A stretch of 16,025 nucleotides of DNA, from NCBI GenBank assembly GCA_030616535.1, contig JAUWXE010000013.1, positions 1 to 16,025 of the forward strand, read 5' to 3'. The translations under genes and the position numbers were made by a program. Below, piece by piece: positions 14,740 through 16,025 of this stretch. A model generated the notes under the pieces. The model made no database searches, had not been told where the DNA came from, and saw only the letters and a list, made by a program, of their open reading frames with translations. This stretch comes from Candidatus Aerophobota bacterium. GTDB lineage: Bacteria; Aerophobota; Aerophobia; Aerophobales; AE-B3A. Within the stretch, counting starts at the first letter, position 1. The number at the start of each line of letters is the position of its first letter.

Positions 14740-15923
14740 AGTTCTTCCCAGAGAAAAAGCTGCTCATTAATGTGGTGAGTGGTCTTCACTTCCCCACCGC
14801 CGTAAAATCTACCTTGCAGAGTAAGAAAGTTACGGGCGCGGGTAGTTACTGCTCCAGTTCTTTTCAACTGATCAAGTCGGGTGAACTTTTCTTGCTTCCG
14901 AGTCTCCACAATCCTCCTGGCCGAAATTCTTCCTATCCCTGGCACCCTCGTAAGCTCGTGAAAATCAGCCTTATTTACTTCCACCGGAAATTTATCCTCA
15001 TGTTTCAGAGCCCAGGCAAGTTTAGGATCATGATCTTGCGGCAGGTTGCCATTCTTTTCAAAGACAAGCTCCTGAGGTGTAAATCCGTATCCCCTTAAAA
15101 GAAAATCAGCTTGGTAGAGCCTGTACTCACGAAGAGGCGGACAGGGAGGCAGCTCTTCCAGAGGAGTATCCAGAATGGGCATAAAGGCACTGTAATACAC
15201 CCGCCAGAGTTTATAACCCCGGTAAAGCCTACCGGAGAGATTCAATATCTCCCTGTCTGTCTCCTTAGCTGCTCCCACCACCAGTTGAGTAGTTATGCCA
15301 GCCTTCAGAGGTTTTTGGCGGTTGACTCTGGCAATTTTCTCTAATCCGCCCACTAAATCTGAGGCATAGTTCTTACTGGGTGAAAGCTCAGCTAAATAAT
15401 TCGCACTCGGTGCCTCAAGGTTTATGGAAAGCCGATCAGCAAGCCGAGCAGCTGCATCAATTATTGATTCATCAGTACCAGGCAGTACTTTATAATGAAT
15501 GTAGCCGCGATAACCATATCTGGTGCGAAGTAGCTGGACAGTCCTGAGCATTTTTTCCTCTGACTGATCAGCCGACCTATTAATGGCTGAGGAAAGGAAA
15601 AGCCCGTCCACTAATCCTTTTGAATAATATTGAAAAAATAGTTTAGCAAGTTCATCAGGGGTAAAGCTAATCCTTTGAAAATTCCTATCCTTTCTATTAC
15701 TACAATAAAAGCAATTTCCTTCGCAGACATTACTTTGTAAGACCTTAAACAATCGAATACAGCGGCCTTTCTTTCCTACCGCAGGATAAATAAACTTAAA
15801 CCGCTGAAACTTTTTGTTCTTACCAGAAAACACTGAGGGGAAGCCACAGACATCAAATCTGGCCACCTCCCCCAGTGTCTTTAGTTTGCTATGCGCATCT
15901 AATTTCTTAATCACATAAGTCAT
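14736..15923 (-). CDS. Radical SAM protein, putative DNA modification/repair family (TIGR03916-like)
   Basis: 395 residues with the radical SAM motif C-x3-C-x2-C at Cys 67, 71 and 74 (CEGNCFYC), which holds the SAM-binding [4Fe-4S] cluster. The C-terminal part (about 316-340) is a helix-hairpin-helix unit with RVPGIGRISARRI, a typical non-specific DNA-binding motif. This combination matches the family annotated as putative DNA modification/repair radical SAM protein, whose members often sit beside a uracil-DNA glycosylase-like gene; the reaction is not known to me. Here the coupled neighbour is the endonuclease III-like Fe-S protein instead. The ATG at 15923 has no convincing ribosome-binding site and overlaps by 17 nt the end of an upstream partial ORF, so it may depend on coupling. 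Confidence 0.85.
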   Translation of the reverse strand: MTYVIKKLDAHSKLKTLGEVARFDVCGFPSVFSGKNKKFQRFKFIYPAVGKKGRCIRLFKVLQSNVCEGNCFYCSNRKDRNFQRISFTPDELAKLFFQYYSKGLVDGLFLSSAINRSADQSEEKMLRTVQLLRTRYGYRGYIHYKVLPGTDESIIDAAARLADRLSINLEAPSANYLAELSPSKNYASDLVGGLEKIARVNRQKPLKAGITTQLVVGAAKETDREILNLSGRLYRGYKLWRVYYSAFMPILDTPLEELPPCPPLREYRLYQADFLLRGYGFTPQELVFEKNGNLPQDHDPKLAWALKHEDKFPVEVNKADFHELTRVPGIGRISARRIVETRKQEKFTRLDQLKRTGAVTTRARNFLTLQGRFYGGGEVKTTHHINEQLFLWEEL

Positions 15924-16025
15924 CTTTTTTAGCTAATCCAAATGTCTGCAGATGATTGTCTTTTTCGAGTAGGGAAAACCCGGGATCTTCAGTAACCACC
16001 GTAACCCTATATTCAGATTTGTCAA
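15907..16025 (-). CDS. 3' end of an unidentified gene (5' part off the window)
   Basis: An open frame enters from the right edge (codons from 16023) and ends with TAA at 15909-15907, 38 codons in all, overlapping the start of the radical SAM gene by 17 nt. The segment looks protein-like (SEYRVTVVTEDPGFSLLEK, then DNHLQTFGLAKKDDLCD), and the overlap fits the tight packing of this cluster. I do not recognise the protein. One other frame ends within the window after 31 codons (TAG at about 15931), so the choice of frame is an inference. Confidence 0.45.
   Translation of the reverse strand, partial: DKSEYRVTVVTEDPGFSLLEKDNHLQTFGLAKKDDLCD

Overview
This is a bacterial chromosomal window of moderate GC content. 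The evidence is an RF2 gene with the classical programmed frameshift, strong Shine-Dalgarno sites, sigma70-type promoters, and a bacterial-type MnmA, RibD and UvrD-like helicase. The nicotinate phosphoribosyltransferase is of the archaeal (Thermoplasma) type, IMP dehydrogenase is the CBS-less GuaB3 type, and TTG starts are frequent. Together these suggest a deep-branching or little-cultivated bacterial lineage, but I cannot name the phylum from the sequence. I see no rRNA, tRNA, CRISPR array, insertion sequence or phage gene.

Left part, minus strand (1-2340): a promoter drives prfB (peptide chain release factor 2, read through a +1 frameshift at an in-frame UGA), followed 62 nt later by a GuaB3-type IMP dehydrogenase that runs off the left edge. 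A 470-nt intergenic stretch separates prfB from the divergent plus-strand operon.

Plus-strand operon (about 2537-7198): nicotinate phosphoribosyltransferase, aspartokinase split into a catalytic ORF and a separate ACT-domain ORF in another frame, aspartate-semialdehyde dehydrogenase, and RibD. The genes are 13 nt apart, overlapping by 8 and by 4, and 4 nt apart, so they look co-transcribed. They cover NAD salvage, the first two steps of the aspartate-family pathway and two steps of riboflavin synthesis.

Right part, minus strand (7210-16025), read from right to left: the tail of an unidentified gene, a radical SAM protein of the putative DNA modification/repair family, an endonuclease III-like Fe-S protein without the usual catalytic residues, and mnmA, all tightly packed. 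A promoter at the end of mnmA then starts a second unit: a small EF-Tu-domain-2-like protein, a UvrD-type helicase fused to a RecB/AddB-type Fe-S nuclease, and pyrF. Last comes an AT-richer gene for a Na+/phosphate cotransporter with a PhoU-like tail, which converges on ribD with 11 nt between the stops.

The points most worth following up are the radical SAM plus degenerate HhH/Fe-S pair, the out-of-frame split aspartokinase, the prfB frameshift site with an unusual UGA-A context, and the single-chain helicase-nuclease.
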